Shown here one piece after another: positions 7,351-17,380 of a stretch of DNA of 64,000 nucleotides. The notes beneath the pieces are model-generated. The model was not told the DNA's origin, searched no databases, and saw nothing but the letters and a program-made list of their open reading frames with translations. Positions within the stretch are counted from its first letter, which is position 1; each line of letters opens with the position of its first letter. This DNA is from Deltaproteobacteria bacterium (lineage in GTDB: Bacteria > Desulfobacterota > Binatia > Binatales > Binataceae): assembly GCA_021780755.1 (NCBI GenBank), contig JAJXYF010000035.1:124001-188000 (forward strand), read 5' to 3'. The position numbers and the translations under genes are program-made.

Positions 7351-9825
7351 TTAGGAGACCGGCGTGGGCATCGACGGCTCGACGCAATGAATCGCGAGTG
7401 CCGCTCGCACTTGCACGGCCTCATCTTCGAGTTCCCGTGCCATCGCGGGGGCGTCCGAGATCGAACCTTGCGCCGCGCTCAATTCCAGCCGCTCGCAGAT
7501 CTCGCGCATCCGCCGCGCACCAAGTTCTCCGCTCGCGCCCTTAAGCGCATGGGCGGCCTGACACACCCGTTTGGCATCGCCGGCGCGCAGCCCGGCAGTG
7601 ATTTGCGCGAGCTGATTGGTCAGGTCATCGCTGAAGATCCCGATCAGTTCGGTCACGAAATCGGGCTCCCCTGGATTCTGGTATTCGCGCAAATTCGCCA
7701 GCACAGCATCATCGAGCACGGTCGCCGCCGACACCCGCGAGCCGGTGCCCACCGCCTCAATCGACGAGTTCAACAAGCGCGGCTCCGGCGGCAACTCGCG
7801 CGGCCGCCCGATGATCTCCACCCACTTGTCGATCATCGCCGCCAGGTCCTCGGGCATCACCGGCTTTGCGATATAGTCGTCCATCCCGGCGCGCAGGCAT
7901 TCCTCGCGATCGCCGGGAAGCGCGTGCGCGGTCACGCCGATGATCGCGGTATGGCGTGCGGAGCCCTCACGCCGGCGGATTTTGCGCGTTGCGGTGTAGC
8001 CGTCCACCTCCGGCATCTGGCAATCCATCAGGATCAAGTCGAAGTCGGCCTCCGCCAGCTTCTCGAGGGCGAGCCGGCCGTTGTTCGCCTGATCCGCCTT
8101 GTAGCCAATCCGATCGATCATCCGCATCTCGACCTGCCGATTCACGAGATTGTCCTCGACCAGCAAAATCCTGATGCGATCGCGGATTTCCGCCGGTATC
8201 GTACTGCTGATTTCGTGCGCCACCCGCGACCGGCGCGGCGAATCGGACGCCCCTTCGGCCTGCGGCGTCATCAGCGTGTTCAGCATATTGAAGAGCTGGC
8301 TCTGTCTGATCGGCTTGCTGAGCAACGCGCGAATCCCGGCCACCCCGGCCAGGCTCTGCTCTGGCCGGCTGCCCAGCGCGTACAGTCCAAGCACCCGCAC
8401 ACCGGCCAACTCCGGCGAATTCTGGATCGCGCGGGCGAGGTCCAGCCCGCCCTGCGCCGGTAGCTGCAAATCGACAATCGCAATCCGGAAAGGATCCCCG
8501 GCGCTGTGGCGCTGTTTGAGCACGGCCAGCGCCTGCGCCATGCTGCCGGCGATTTCCGAGCGCATCCGCCACGCGCTCAAATGATTGCCGATCACCCGCG
8601 CACTCGCCGTATTGCAATCGACGATCAAGACCTGCGCACCCACCAGCCTTGAATCGTCGGCGCCGGGTTCCCTCGCGCCGGCCGGATGATGTGGGAAGCG
8701 GGCGGTAAACCAGAAAGTCGAGCCGCGTCCGGACTCGCTTTCCAAACCGATACTGCCGCCCATCAGCTCGACCAACTGCGCCGAGATCGCGAGGCCCAGG
8801 CCGGTGCCGCCGAATCTCCGCGTGGTTGAACTGTCGGCCTGCGTAAAGGCCTGAAAAAGATTGCGCTGCCCGTCGAACGGAATTCCGATGCCGGTGTCGC
8901 GGACCTGAAACCGCAAGATGCTGTGGTCGTCGTCTCCGCCGATGCGCTCGACCTGTACGGTGGCCTCGCCGGCCGCGGTGAACTTGACCGCGTTGCCGAC
9001 CAGATTGGTGAGCACCTGGCGCAGCCGTCCCGCATCGCCACGCAACCGGGCCGGAACGTTGTTGTCAATAAAGGAATCGAGCACCACTCCCTTGCCACGG
9101 GCCTCTTCCGAAAATATCCGCACGACGCTTTCGACCGCGCCGGCGAGATCGAAGTCGGCATCATCGAGCACCACCTTGCCCGACGAGATCTTGGAGAAAT
9201 CCAGAATGTCGTTGACGATCTTGAGGAGCGTGTCCGCGCTCATGCAGGCGATTTCGAGCATCTCGCGCTGGTCGGCGCTGACCAGCGTATCGATCAGCAG
9301 CCGGGTCATCCCGACCACGCCGTTAAGCGGCGTACGGATTTCGTGGCTCATGTTGGCGAGGAATTCCGAGCGCACGCGGGCCGATTCGAGCGCGACGTCG
9401 CGGGCCCGCGCGAGGTCCTCGCGCAGCCGCCGCCGGTCGATCGCGTAGCGGATCGTGCGGCGCAGGATATCGGTGCTGAAAGCGCCTTTAACCAGGTAGT
9501 CCTCGGCCCCCAGCTTGACCGCTTCCTGGATGATGCTCTGGTCGTCCATCCCCGACAGCGCCACGATCGGAATGTCGGGCGCATGGGTATGCAGACGGGT
9601 GATGGTCTCAATCCCCTGCGAGTCGGGCAGCGACAGATCCAGCAGCACGACGTCGATTCCCGGATGGCGCAGACGCTCGGCCGCACTGGCCAGCCGATCG
9701 AGCGTTTCGACCTCGAAACGCAGGCCGGGCGCCGACAGCAGCCGCTCGCGCAGCAGCCGCGCGTCGCCCGCGTTGTCCTCGACCTGGAGGACCCTGATGG
9801 TTTCGCTGACGCTATCGCTTGGCAT
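7351..9825 (-). CDS. Hybrid sensor histidine kinase/phosphorelay protein (REC-HisKA-HATPase-REC-REC-HPt)
   Basis: A soluble 824-residue phosphorelay protein. Domain order: N-terminal receiver (phospho-Asp about 60 in [13 protein letters not shown]), HisKA (His about 160 in [11 protein letters not shown]), HATPase with GTGLGLAIS, a degenerate receiver (about 395-510, still with IAIVDLQLP), a full receiver (about 550-670, Asp about 599 in [13 protein letters not shown]), and a C-terminal HPt domain (His about 759 in [13 protein letters not shown]). No transmembrane segment is visible, so input comes through the N-terminal receiver, probably from the kinase and regulator encoded just upstream. 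The upstream regulator stop lies eight bases before its ATG, indicating one operon. The final target is not encoded in the window. Confidence 0.95.
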   Translation of the reverse strand: MPSDSVSETIRVLQVEDNAGDARLLRERLLSAPGLRFEVETLDRLASAAERLRHPGIDVVLLDLSLPDSQGIETITRLHTHAPDIPIVALSGMDDQSIIQEAVKLGAEDYLVKGAFSTDILRRTIRYAIDRRRLREDLARARDVALESARVRSEFLANMSHEIRTPLNGVVGMTRLLIDTLVSADQREMLEIACMSADTLLKIVNDILDFSKISSGKVVLDDADFDLAGAVESVVRIFSEEARGKGVVLDSFIDNNVPARLRGDAGRLRQVLTNLVGNAVKFTAAGEATVQVERIGGDDDHSILRFQVRDTGIGIPFDGQRNLFQAFTQADSSTTRRFGGTGLGLAISAQLVELMGGSIGLESESGRGSTFWFTARFPHHPAGAREPGADDSRLVGAQVLIVDCNTASARVIGNHLSAWRMRSEIAGSMAQALAVLKQRHSAGDPFRIAIVDLQLPAQGGLDLARAIQNSPELAGVRVLGLYALGSRPEQSLAGVAGIRALLSKPIRQSQLFNMLNTLMTPQAEGASDSPRRSRVAHEISSTIPAEIRDRIRILLVEDNLVNRQVEMRMIDRIGYKADQANNGRLALEKLAEADFDLILMDCQMPEVDGYTATRKIRRREGSARHTAIIGVTAHALPGDREECLRAGMDDYIAKPVMPEDLAAMIDKWVEIIGRPRELPPEPRLLNSSIEAVGTGSRVSAATVLDDAVLANLREYQNPGEPDFVTELIGIFSDDLTNQLAQITAGLRAGDAKRVCQAAHALKGASGELGARRMREICERLELSAAQGSISDAPAMARELEDEAVQVRAALAIHCVEPSMPTPVS

Positions 9826-9833
9826 TGAAGGAA

Positions 9834-10283
9834 CTACTGATGAGCCGGCAATTTGACGATCTCGAGCCAGAAGTCGCAGATGTAATTCACGATCTTCATG
9901 AATTGCATCAGGTCAACCGGCTTCGTGATGTAGCAATTCGCATGCAGGTTGTAGCTCTGCAGAACGTCGCGCTCCGCCTCCGAAGTGGTCAGTACGACGA
10001 TCGGTATCGACCTGAGGTCGGGATCCTCCTTGACCACCGCGAGCACCTCCTGCCCGCTCTTGCGCGGCAGGTTGAGGTCGAGCAGCACGAGGTCGGGCCG
10101 CACCGCATTGGCGCGCTTGCCGCGCCGGTGGAGAAAATCGAGCGCGTCCTCGCCGTCGCCGCAGACGAACAGGTTGTTGCGCAGCTTGCCTTCCTTAAGG
10201 ACCTCGCGGGTGAGGCGGACGTCGCCTGGATTATCCTCGACCAGTAAAATATCGATCAGATCACTTTGGAACGGGTGTGCCAT
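9834..10283 (-). CDS. Single-domain response regulator (Rcp1-like)
   Basis: A 149-residue stand-alone receiver. I chose the ATG at 10283, ten bases after the upstream kinase stop, because longer frames run into the kinase gene. [11 protein letters not shown] supplies the acidic pocket, [13 protein letters not shown] the phospho-Asp (about 67), [11 protein letters not shown] the Thr switch and YITKPVD the Lys. The [13 protein letters not shown] and [14 protein letters not shown] features are those of Rcp1-type regulators that pair with phytochrome-like kinases. It sits between the PAS kinase and the hybrid kinase and probably carries phosphate between them. Confidence 0.93.
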   Translation of the reverse strand: MAHPFQSDLIDILLVEDNPGDVRLTREVLKEGKLRNNLFVCGDGEDALDFLHRRGKRANAVRPDLVLLDLNLPRKSGQEVLAVVKEDPDLRSIPIVVLTTSEAERDVLQSYNLHANCYITKPVDLMQFMKIVNYICDFWLEIVKLPAHQ

Positions 10284-10293
10284 CGGAGGTGCG

Positions 10294-11817
10294 TCAAACG
10301 TCCCTGGCGCGCGGTGCGGCCGGAATCGTGAAGCGAAACGCGGTGCCCGTCCGCACGGTGGTATCGATCCAGATCCGTCCGCCGTTGCGTTCGACGATTT
10401 TGCGGCAGACCGCGAGCCCGATCCCGGTGCCGGCATATTCGGTGCTCGAATGCAGGCGCTGGAACATCTGGAAAATCCGCGCGCCGTATTGGGGGTCGAT
10501 ACCGATGCCGTTGTCGCGCAGGCAAAACTCCCACAGCGCGTCGCGCCGCTCCGCGCCGATTTCGATCCGCGGCGGCGCCGTCCCGTGGAACTTGAGCGCG
10601 TTATCGATCAGGTTCTGAAGCAACTGCCCGAGTTGCACCGCGTCGGCCATCACTGGCGGCATCATGCCACGGACAACGACCGCCCCGCTGTCGCTGAGTT
10701 TGAGCGCCAGGTTGGCGAGCGCCCAATCGAGCGCCGCGCCCGATTCGACCAGCACGCGCGAATTCCCGCGGCCCGCGCGTGAGTAAAGCAGCAGGTCGTT
10801 GATTAGCTGCTTCATGCGCACGGCGCCGTCCACCGCGAAGTCGATAAAATCGTCGGCATCGGAATCGAGGCGGCCGCGGTAGCGATCGCGCAGGAGCTGG
10901 ACGTAGCTGCCGACCATGCGCAGCGGCTCTTGCAAGTCGTGTGACGCCAGATAGGCGAATTGCTCGAGTTCGAGATTCGACCGCTCCAGCTCGCTGGTGC
11001 GTTCGGCGAGTTCGCGCGCGGACAATATGCGCTGGGTCAGGTCGCGGACGATCGCCGAGAATCCGATCTCGTGGCCGCCTTCGTCGTAAATTGGCGAATC
11101 GATCACGTCGGCGTCGAAAATTGTACCGTCCTTGCGCATGCGCCGGGTTTCGTAGCGGATGCTCTCGCGCCGATCGAGGCTCTCGCGCATGATGCGTCCG
11201 ATCTCGCCCGCCCGATCCGGCGGTTCGAAGCTCGTGAAATCGCGCCCAATCGCCTGCTCCGCGGTGTAGCCATAAAGGCGTTCCGCCCCGCGATTGAAGG
11301 TCGCGATTATGCCGTCGCTGGTGGCGCTGATAATCGCGTCGCTGCTGGAATGCACGAGGGCCGCGAGACGGGCATGCTCGCGCTCGGCGTTTTTGCGTTC
11401 GCTGATATCGCGAAAGACCACCATCGCGCCATACAACGCACCGTTCGGGTCGCGCAGCGGATGACCTGAGAGCTCCAGGCACAGGCTTTCACCGGTACTG
11501 CGCCGGCGCAGAAACAGCTCGGCGTGATCAACCCGGATACCGCGCAACGCTTGTGACAGCGGAATTTCCGCCAGCGCCACGGGCGTTCCAAATTCGTCAC
11601 TGAAAATCTCGTAATCGTTGATGAAGGTCCCGGTATCGGACTGCCGGTCGAACGACGGCCCCGGCAGTATCCGATGCGCCGCCGGGTTGCACAGCAGCAG
11701 GCTCCCGTCGATCCCGCGCACCAGCACGCCCTCAGCCATCCCTTCGAGGATCGCGCGGAATAGATCAGGCTCGCGTTGCATGGCCTGAGTGGACGTTTCC
11801 GCGATGCCTAAGCGCAT
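10294..11817 (-). CDS. PAS-domain sensor histidine kinase
   Basis: A cytoplasmic kinase, 507 residues from the ATG at 11817. The frame stays open to 12036, but that extension is low-complexity and unlike PAS proteins. It has two PAS domains: one beginning about residue 15 ([17 protein letters not shown]) and one about 145 ([20 protein letters not shown], then [12 protein letters not shown]) with a PAC segment. HisKA follows with phospho-His about 291 in [13 protein letters not shown], then a HATPase ([23 protein letters not shown]). The DLQEPLR form of the H-box is typical of phytochrome-like kinases paired with Rcp1-type regulators, and such a regulator follows directly. No chromophore domain is present, so the signal is unknown, perhaps redox or a ligand. 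Confidence 0.93.
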   Translation of the reverse strand: MRLGIAETSTQAMQREPDLFRAILEGMAEGVLVRGIDGSLLLCNPAAHRILPGPSFDRQSDTGTFINDYEIFSDEFGTPVALAEIPLSQALRGIRVDHAELFLRRRSTGESLCLELSGHPLRDPNGALYGAMVVFRDISERKNAEREHARLAALVHSSSDAIISATSDGIIATFNRGAERLYGYTAEQAIGRDFTSFEPPDRAGEIGRIMRESLDRRESIRYETRRMRKDGTIFDADVIDSPIYDEGGHEIGFSAIVRDLTQRILSARELAERTSELERSNLELEQFAYLASHDLQEPLRMVGSYVQLLRDRYRGRLDSDADDFIDFAVDGAVRMKQLINDLLLYSRAGRGNSRVLVESGAALDWALANLALKLSDSGAVVVRGMMPPVMADAVQLGQLLQNLIDNALKFHGTAPPRIEIGAERRDALWEFCLRDNGIGIDPQYGARIFQMFQRLHSSTEYAGTGIGLAVCRKIVERNGGRIWIDTTVRTGTAFRFTIPAAPRARDV

Positions 11818-12182
11818 CGGCGTCGGCGCGCCGGTCGTCGCCGACTCGGTGTCGCTGCCGCATCGGCCGACTGCGGAATGATTTGCGTCCGTCTCCAATT
11901 TCGCCGTGAATCCCCTTTTCGCCACGCCCCCAAGCCACCCCCCCCAACGCACCCGGCGCCCACGCGTATTAGGGAGCGAGCAAGGTCTATGCCCCGAGAC
12001 ACGAACGCATGCGCTCACCAAGGGGCTTGCGTCCATGACTCGCGGACGTGGGATTGCACCCCGAATTTAGCGGTTTGTGAGGTTGCCCGACGGCTTATGG
12101 CAGGTTTGACGAAACGAGGTGCGCGCCAATTCTTCGTCGGCCTTCGGCGCGAGCGACAAAAATATGGCGCTGGCTGCCAACG

Positions 12183-13556
12183 CTATGCCACGTCGTGCGA
12201 ATCGCGGTTCTGATACCGCTCGAGCCGGTTGTAGAGCGTCTTGAGGCTCACGCCGAGGATCTCTGCCGCCCGCGACTTGTTGCCGCCGGCGAACTCCACC
12301 GTGCGCTTGATCAGATTGCGTTCGACCTCGTCGAGCGACGCTCCCAGCTTGATTTCGAGCACATCGCTGCCGGTTCCCGCGCGCTTTAAGTCGGGCGGCA
12401 GATCGGCCGCGCCGATCAACGGCCCCTTGGTGACGATCAGCGCGCGTTCGATGACGTTGCGCAACTGGCGGACGTTGCCTGGCCAGCGAAAGCCCTTCAA
12501 CCCTTCGAGCGCCTCGGCATCAACCCCGCTGACGGTCTTGCCGGCCGGCACTTCGAGCTCGCGCATGAAATGTTCGACCAGCGCCGGAATGTCTTCGCTA
12601 TGCTCGGAAAGTGGCGGCAGCTCGATGGCAAAAACGTTCAGGCGATAGTAGAGGTCCTCGCGAAAACGGCTGTCGCGAATCGCCGCTTCGAGATTGCGGT
12701 TGGTCGCCGCCAGCACCCGCACATCGACCGAGATTTCCGCACTGCCGCCGAGGCGCCGCAGCTTCCCCTCCTCGATCACGCGCAGCAGCTTGGCCTGCAG
12801 CTCGGCCTTCATCTCGCCGATTTCATCGAGCAGCAGGGTGCCTCCGTTGGCCAGCTCGAAGCAGCCCTCGCGCCGCCGGTCGGCGCCGGTAAAGGCCCCC
12901 CGCTCATGGCCAAACAGCTCGCTCTCCATCAGGGTCTCAGGTAGCGCGGCGCAATTGATCGCGATATACGGCCCTCCACGGCGCGGCGAAAGTTCATGGA
13001 TAGTTCGCGCCACCAGCTCCTTGCCGGTGCCGCTGTCGCCCAGGATAACCACCGACGCGGTGCTCGGTGCGACCTGCTCGATCAGCGTCATCACGCGGCG
13101 CATCGGGGCCGATTGTCCGACCAGCCGCCCAAGCTCGCCCGCGCGCAGCAGCCGCCGCCGCAGCCGCTGGTTCTCCTCGCTCACCGTCAGATGGGCGCTC
13201 AAGTTGTTGAGCAGTACCTTTAGATGAGGCGGATCAACCGGCTTGCGCAGGTAGTCGTAAGCGCCGAGCTTGATCGCCTGCACCGCATCGGCGATCTCGC
13301 CTTCGCCCGAAATCATGATGGTCGGGAATTGCGCGCCGCGCCGGCGCAGCTCGCTCAAGACTTCGAGTCCGTTGAGTTGCGGCAGCCGCAGGTCGAGCAG
13401 CAGGATATGCGGATCGTAACTCTCCGCCAGTTCGAGGGCGCGCTTGCCGTCCTCGGCGATACTCACCTTGAAGCCCCATGACGCGATCAGCTCGCTCCAC
13501 GCCTGCCCGGTAGCGACGTCATCTTCAGCTACCAGTATTCGCTTTTCTCCCGGCAT
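12183..13556 (-). CDS. Sigma-54-dependent response regulator (NtrC family)
   Basis: A 457-residue enhancer-binding protein. An N-terminal receiver (KRILVAEDD; phospho-Asp about 55 in ILLLDLRLPQLNG) is followed by an AAA+ domain with Walker A GDSGTGKE (about 173) and the sigma-54 contact loop GAFTGA (about 221). A C-terminal Fis-type helix-turn-helix ends with SRAAEILGVSLKTLYNRLER. An in-frame TTG nine bases upstream of the chosen ATG is also possible. No partner kinase is adjacent in the same operon; the PAS kinase on the same strand 146 bases downstream is a candidate. It is divergent from mlaC. Confidence 0.95.
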   Translation of the reverse strand: MPGEKRILVAEDDVATGQAWSELIASWGFKVSIAEDGKRALELAESYDPHILLLDLRLPQLNGLEVLSELRRRGAQFPTIMISGEGEIADAVQAIKLGAYDYLRKPVDPPHLKVLLNNLSAHLTVSEENQRLRRRLLRAGELGRLVGQSAPMRRVMTLIEQVAPSTASVVILGDSGTGKELVARTIHELSPRRGGPYIAINCAALPETLMESELFGHERGAFTGADRRREGCFELANGGTLLLDEIGEMKAELQAKLLRVIEEGKLRRLGGSAEISVDVRVLAATNRNLEAAIRDSRFREDLYYRLNVFAIELPPLSEHSEDIPALVEHFMRELEVPAGKTVSGVDAEALEGLKGFRWPGNVRQLRNVIERALIVTKGPLIGAADLPPDLKRAGTGSDVLEIKLGASLDEVERNLIKRTVEFAGGNKSRAAEILGVSLKTLYNRLERYQNRDSHDVA

Positions 13557-13916
13557 CGATCGCAACGCTCCGTTTTGCGAATGACCGTACCATCGCGCGC
13601 GGTCGCCAGTAAACGCGCATTTTCAATCCACCCCATCTCCTTTCACGCAAGTAACCGCAAGCGGCGTCCGCAAGCCTGAAACCGTGTAGGATTTTCACCG
13701 ATCATTTGGCGAAATCCGCGGCGCGTCATCATTGAATCCCGCAAAATCACGCGAAATCCACCGATAAGCCCTCAAATTGGCGACTGACCTTAAATGGCAT
13801 CGCAATTGCCCTTTACTCCCCCTGTCGAGTATCCGCGCCAACGCGCGACCCGCCTGTATCACGCATGCGTGCGAACTCGGCGATGGCTGATTTATGTAAC
13901 GGAGGATGAAACGAAC
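13557..13916. other. Intergenic region between the sigma-54 regulator and mlaC
   Basis: These 360 bases separate divergent genes and presumably hold both promoters. I see no gene. A 12-base palindrome CACGCATGCGTG lies at about 13860-13872. A clear ribosome-binding site (ACGGAGG) lies just before the mlaC ATG. Confidence 0.5.
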
Positions 13917-14618
13917 ATGACCCGCTCTGAACACCGATATGCCGGCAATTGCGATGCTGCCGCTCTTGCACACCACCAATTCGCGCGCGCGTTCGGCCTC
14001 GGCTTCGCGATCGCACTGACCGCGACCGCCCTCCTGTTGAACCTGAGACCGATCGCATACGGCGCCACCACCGCCGGCGATCCGGCCGCAATCGTCAAGC
14101 GCACCGTCGGCCAGGTGATCGAGATCCTGCAGGACAAGCGGATGTCGCAGGACTCGCGCCAGCACAAGGTGATCGAGATCGTCGCCGGCCGTTTTGATTT
14201 CGCCGACATGGCCCGCTCCTCGCTCGGTTACAATTGGAAGAAACTCTCGCCCGCCCAGCGGCAACAGTTCGTCCCGCTGTTCACCGCCTTTATGGAGGAC
14301 GCGTATCTGAACAAGATCGATTCGTACTCCGGGCAGCAGGTCCAATTTGTCGGACAGACCCCGATCGCCGACAACGCGAGCGAGGTCAAGACCGTCGTGC
14401 AGCCGGCCGAATCGAGCGATCCGCCGATTCACATCAACTACCTGCTCAAGCGCAACGGCAGCGATTGGAAGGTTTACGACGTAGCTGTTGACGACATCAG
14501 TATCACGGCGAACTACCGCAACCAGTTCAACCGCATGATCGAACAGCAGGGCTTCGACGGCCTGATGAGCGCGATGCGCGAGAAGCAGCAGGAGTTGCGC
14601 CAATCGATCGGCGCGTGA
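13917..14618 (+). CDS. mlaC: MlaC/Ttg2D-type periplasmic phospholipid-binding protein
   Basis: 233 residues from the ATG at 13917, chosen because GGAGG lies upstream. The longer open frame has no ribosome-binding site. An N-terminal hydrophobic segment (about 24-42) is an export signal. The mature part is an MlaC/Ttg2 (toluene tolerance) domain: VIEILQDKRMSQDSRQHKVI, then FDFADMARSSLGYNWKKLS, FTAFMEDAYLNKIDSY and NYLLKRNGSDWKVYDVAVD. MlaC shuttles phospholipid across the periplasm between the outer-membrane MlaA complex and the MlaFEDB transporter. The rest of the mla set is not next to it, and it appears to be monocistronic with its own terminator. It implies an outer membrane. Confidence 0.92.
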   Translation: MTRSEHRYAGNCDAAALAHHQFARAFGLGFAIALTATALLLNLRPIAYGATTAGDPAAIVKRTVGQVIEILQDKRMSQDSRQHKVIEIVAGRFDFADMARSSLGYNWKKLSPAQRQQFVPLFTAFMEDAYLNKIDSYSGQQVQFVGQTPIADNASEVKTVVQPAESSDPPIHINYLLKRNGSDWKVYDVAVDDISITANYRNQFNRMIEQQGFDGLMSAMREKQQELRQSIGA

Positions 14619-14633
14619 CCTGACATTACCATC

Positions 14634-14678
14634 GTGGCGGCGGTCCCTTGACGGATCGCCGCCACTCCACGAAACTTT
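14634..14678 (+). terminator. Terminator after mlaC
   Basis: A 13-pair stem with one G-U pair (14634-14646 with 14653-14665) and a six-base loop (CTTGAC) starts 16 bases after the mlaC stop. It is followed by a moderately T-rich stretch. Confidence 0.75.
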
Positions 14679-14869
14679 GTTTTCCTGGTGGGCGACGCGT
14701 GCATTGATCGCCGGTCGGCAGCGCCAAAAACACCCCCTATCTTTTACCTACGAATGCGCGTAGCCTATTTTGCGTAACGCTTGGATTGTTCCTTTCACCT
14801 GAACCTGGGAATTAGCCCGGGTTTTCCTGTTCGCGAGCTTCCCGGCCAATAAATTACGGAGGGCAACAA

Positions 14870-15199
14870 ATGCCCAGCAAATTGTACGTAGGCAATCTGG
14901 CCTACTCGGTTACGAATGCTGACCTGGAACAGCTTTTTTCACAGGCCGGCCAGGTTCAGAGTGCGGCGGTGATCATGGACAAGTTCTCGGGCCAGTCGAA
15001 GGGCTTCGGCTTTGTCGAGATGGCGAATGCGGACGAAGCGTCCAAGGCGATCGCGCAGTTCAACGAGAGCGAGCTCAAGGGCAGGAACATCAAGGTGAAC
15101 GAGGCCAAACCTCGCGAATCCAGTTTCGGCGGCGGCGGCAATCGCAGTGGCGGCGGTGGTGGAGGCGGCGGCGGAGATCGCGGCCGCAACCGCTGGTAA
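14870..15199 (+). CDS. Glycine-rich RNA-recognition-motif (RRM) RNA-binding protein
   Basis: A 109-residue protein with a single RRM (about 1-80) and a Gly/Arg-rich tail (about 85-109). RNP2 is LYVGNL and RNP1 is KGFGFVEM. A strong GGAGG precedes the ATG. Bacterial RRM proteins of this form are small single-stranded-RNA binders often induced by cold. The 250-base upstream gap and possible leader contains a small hairpin (CTGGG/CCCGG with loop AATTAG, then TTTT) near 14805-14825 that could affect its expression; this is speculative. A strong terminator ends the transcript. Confidence 0.95.
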   Translation: MPSKLYVGNLAYSVTNADLEQLFSQAGQVQSAAVIMDKFSGQSKGFGFVEMANADEASKAIAQFNESELKGRNIKVNEAKPRESSFGGGGNRSGGGGGGGGGDRGRNRW

Positions 15200-15209
15200 C
15201 AGCCAATTT

Positions 15210-15235
15210 GGGGCGGGCTCGGACCCGCCCCTTTT
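15210..15235 (+). terminator. Rho-independent terminator after the RRM gene
   Basis: A perfect 8-bp GC stem (15210-15217 with 15224-15231) with loop CTCGGA is followed immediately by TTTT, ten bases after the stop codon. Confidence 0.92.
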
Positions 15236-15374
15236 CGTTTCGGCCGGTGCAGGTGAACGAACGTCAGCTTTCGGATTGCGCAGTAACCAGGCGCACGAGC
15301 GGTCTCCTTGAACCGGTGCGCCGATCGCTAATAGCGCGGTCGGCCAATTTATCAGCCCAACCCAAGGAGACCAC

Positions 15375-15551
15375 TTGGAAAAACGCCGCAGAGAACAAAC
15401 GCGCAAACAGAAACAACAGGACAAGCAGCAACGGCGCATCAAGCGCGAAAGCGAAAAGCGCACCAATCCGGACGGGTCGATCGACAAGGACGCCGACCTG
15501 AAGGACATGGTACCCGGTCCGCAACCCGGCCAGATTATCGATATCGAGTGA
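15375..15551 (+). CDS. Small, highly charged conserved-type protein (58 aa, TTG start)
   Basis: A short gene starting at a TTG five bases after a strong AAGGAGA. It encodes EKRRREQTRKQKQQDKQQRR, then KRESEK, and a neutral to acidic C-terminal half (TNPDGSIDKDADLKD, then PGPQPGQIIDIE). The first half would be one basic helix that could bind RNA or ribosomes; the second is extended. I recall similar small proteins with an EKRRRE start in deltaproteobacterial-type genomes, but no function is known to me. It follows the RRM gene terminator, so it is transcribed separately. Confidence 0.7.
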   Translation: MEKRRREQTRKQKQQDKQQRRIKRESEKRTNPDGSIDKDADLKDMVPGPQPGQIIDIE

Positions 15552-15888
15552 CCGGGGTGCTACGGAGCCATCGAACGTGTTCGGAGCGCCGGGGCCGAGA
15601 CTTCAACCGGTAATCCGGTGATGACGACGCGCGCCGTGTAGTCGATGCCTGACCTTCCGTCGCCAATTCGATCTCCAATTCCTTTCCAAAGATAACCACC
15701 TGGTTTCCCATGCCACGCGCGGCCGGTGCCGAATTACGCCCACGCCAGTGCCGCAACTCTGGCGCTCATCCCACTAGCTTGAGAACATAGCGTCCGCGTT
15801 GCGGATTCGGTGCGGCGTTGCGCGGCGCGAAATCGATCGGCGGTTGATGGGCCGATCGCGCGCCCGACTTACTCATTGGAGAGAGACG
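15552..15888. other. Intergenic region, no gene seen
   Basis: These 337 bases lie between the small basic protein and the acyl-CoA dehydrogenase. A 73-codon minus-strand frame (15535-15756) overlaps the end of the small gene and has no convincing start or family resemblance. I see no clear promoter beyond the expected position upstream of the dehydrogenase. Confidence 0.4.
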
Positions 15889-17055
15889 ATGGAATTTGCG
15901 CTCAGCGAAGAGCATCAGATGCTCAAAGACCTGGTTCGGCGTTTCGTGGACGATCACTTGATTCCGCTTGAGCCTGCCGTGCTCGAACGCGAGGCCGCCG
16001 GCGGCGGCACCATCGTGACGCCGGAAGAGCGCGTCTCAATCGACCAGAAATCTCATGAGATGGGCTTGTGGGGGCTCGACGCGCCCACGGAATTCGGCGG
16101 CTCGGATCTGCCGACGGTGGCGATGATCGGCGTCAACGAGGAGATCGGCAAGACCGTCACGCCCTATACCCTGCCGCCCGATTCGCCCAACCTGCGGATG
16201 CTGATGGCGACCGTCAACGACGAACAGCGCAAGCTCTACCTGGAGCCGTACGCGCGCGGCGAAAAAGTCTCGGCGATCGGTATTTCCGAGCCGGGCGCGG
16301 GTGGCGATCCGGCCGGGATGAAGACCCATGCCGAGCGCCACGGCGACGATTGGGTAATCAATGGCCGCAAAATCTGGGTCAGCCGCGTGGCCGAGTCCGA
16401 CTTCACGATCCTGATGGCCGTCACCGATAAGACCAGGGGCGTGCGCGGCGGCATCTCGGCCTTTCTGATCGACAAGGGCACACCCGGCTTCAACGTCGTG
16501 CGCCGCATCCCGATGATCGGCGGCCTCTACACCTACGAGATCGTGCTCGAGGATTGCCGCGTGCCGGCGTCCAAAATGCTCGGCAAAGAGGGTCACGGCT
16601 TCGCCCCGATGCAATTGCGGCTCTCGACGCGCCGCGTCCAGATCGCCTCGTGGTGCGTCGGTCTGTCGCAACGCGCGCTCGACATGATCTGCACTTACGC
16701 CCCACAGCGCACCACCTTCGGCGCGCCGCTCTCGGAACGCCAAGCCATTCAATGGTGGGTCGCCGACGCCGCCACCCGCATCCATGCCTGCCGCCTGATG
16801 ACCTACGACGCGGCGTGGAAAATCGACCAGGGCCGCGAGGCCCGCACCGAAGCGTCGATGATCAAGGTCTTCGGCACCGAGATGGCCACCGATATTATCG
16901 ACCAGGCGATGCAGACCTACGGCGCGATGGGCATGACCAAGGAACTCCCGTTGCAGTTGATGGCTTCGACCGTCCGCGCGATGCGCATCTACGAAGGCCC
17001 GTCCGAAGTCCATCGCTGGGTGATCGCGCGCCAACTGCTGGGCCTCCGCCGCTAA
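15889..17055 (+). CDS. Acyl-CoA dehydrogenase
   Basis: 388 residues from the ATG at 15889, chosen for the TGGAGAGA just upstream. It is a complete FAD-dependent acyl-CoA dehydrogenase: MEFALSEEHQMLKDLVRRFV at the start, the flavin-contact block IGISEPGAGGDPAGMKT, GRKIWVSRV, and the C-terminal MQTYGAMGMTKELPLQL and RIYEGPSEVHRWVIARQLL. The Glu of YEGPSEVH fits the catalytic base. Pairing of Gly-Gly at GAGGDP and an early Pro-rich segment differ from the other dehydrogenase in this window, so the two probably handle different acyl chains. It stands alone, without ETF or hydratase genes beside it. Confidence 0.95.
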   Translation: MEFALSEEHQMLKDLVRRFVDDHLIPLEPAVLEREAAGGGTIVTPEERVSIDQKSHEMGLWGLDAPTEFGGSDLPTVAMIGVNEEIGKTVTPYTLPPDSPNLRMLMATVNDEQRKLYLEPYARGEKVSAIGISEPGAGGDPAGMKTHAERHGDDWVINGRKIWVSRVAESDFTILMAVTDKTRGVRGGISAFLIDKGTPGFNVVRRIPMIGGLYTYEIVLEDCRVPASKMLGKEGHGFAPMQLRLSTRRVQIASWCVGLSQRALDMICTYAPQRTTFGAPLSERQAIQWWVADAATRIHACRLMTYDAAWKIDQGREARTEASMIKVFGTEMATDIIDQAMQTYGAMGMTKELPLQLMASTVRAMRIYEGPSEVHRWVIARQLLGLRR

Positions 17056-17122
17056 CGACGCCCCGGCGCGGCTCATTTCATTCGCCGCCGCCCCGTCCCA
17101 CCCGTCGCCCCTCGCGCTTCCG

Positions 17123-17139
17123 CATCGCGCGATGGGCGC
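17123..17139 (+). repeat. 17-bp inverted repeat, left copy (restriction-modification flank)
   Basis: CATCGCGCGATGGGCGC here is an exact inverted copy of 19688-19704. The two copies lie outside the two restriction-modification genes, about 2.5 kb apart. The first 12 bases are themselves palindromic. Confidence 0.75.
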
Positions 17140-17267
17140 CCTGTGCTTTCTCCCGCTGCCGCCGCCCCATGCGCGGCCTGCCCCGTCGGGAGAGGCCGCG
17201 CAACGGCGTCCGCGCTCGCTCGCGAAAAGACTATGGTCGAGGAACACGGACTATAGTTTCCGGACGC

Positions 17268-17303
17268 TGAAACCTCATCGAGGTTTCAAACTTCCCTTTT
17301 GCT
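17268..17303 (+). repeat. Dispersed hairpin repeat, copy 1
   Basis: TGAAACCT-CATCG-AGGTTTCA forms an 8-bp perfect hairpin followed by AACTTCCCTTTTGCT. A near-identical element lies at 31720-31754. There the hairpin is one pair longer and the loop one base shorter, while the 3' tail is conserved. Confidence 0.7.
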
Positions 17304-17380
17304 CAGCGCACCGCCGGCCCTCGATACCTTAGAAACCCGCTAGTCGCAGCCGTAACCCGCCAGCCCGCAAGGTCCGCCGC

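Larger units (their letters stand above)
17056..17380. other. Intergenic region between the acyl-CoA dehydrogenase and the restriction gene
   Basis: These 325 bases contain no gene. They hold two repeats listed separately: one copy of the 17-bp inverted repeat flanking the restriction-modification module (17123-17139) and one copy of the dispersed hairpin repeat (17268-17303). Confidence 0.5.

Noticed and set aside
14805-14825. Hairpin plus TTTT in the RRM gene leader as an attenuator or RNA thermometer
   Set aside because: Only five pairs with a G-U; too weak to claim without folding or conservation data.
15535-15756. 73-codon minus-strand ORF after the small basic protein
   Set aside because: It overlaps the end of the better-supported small gene and has no ribosome-binding site or family match.
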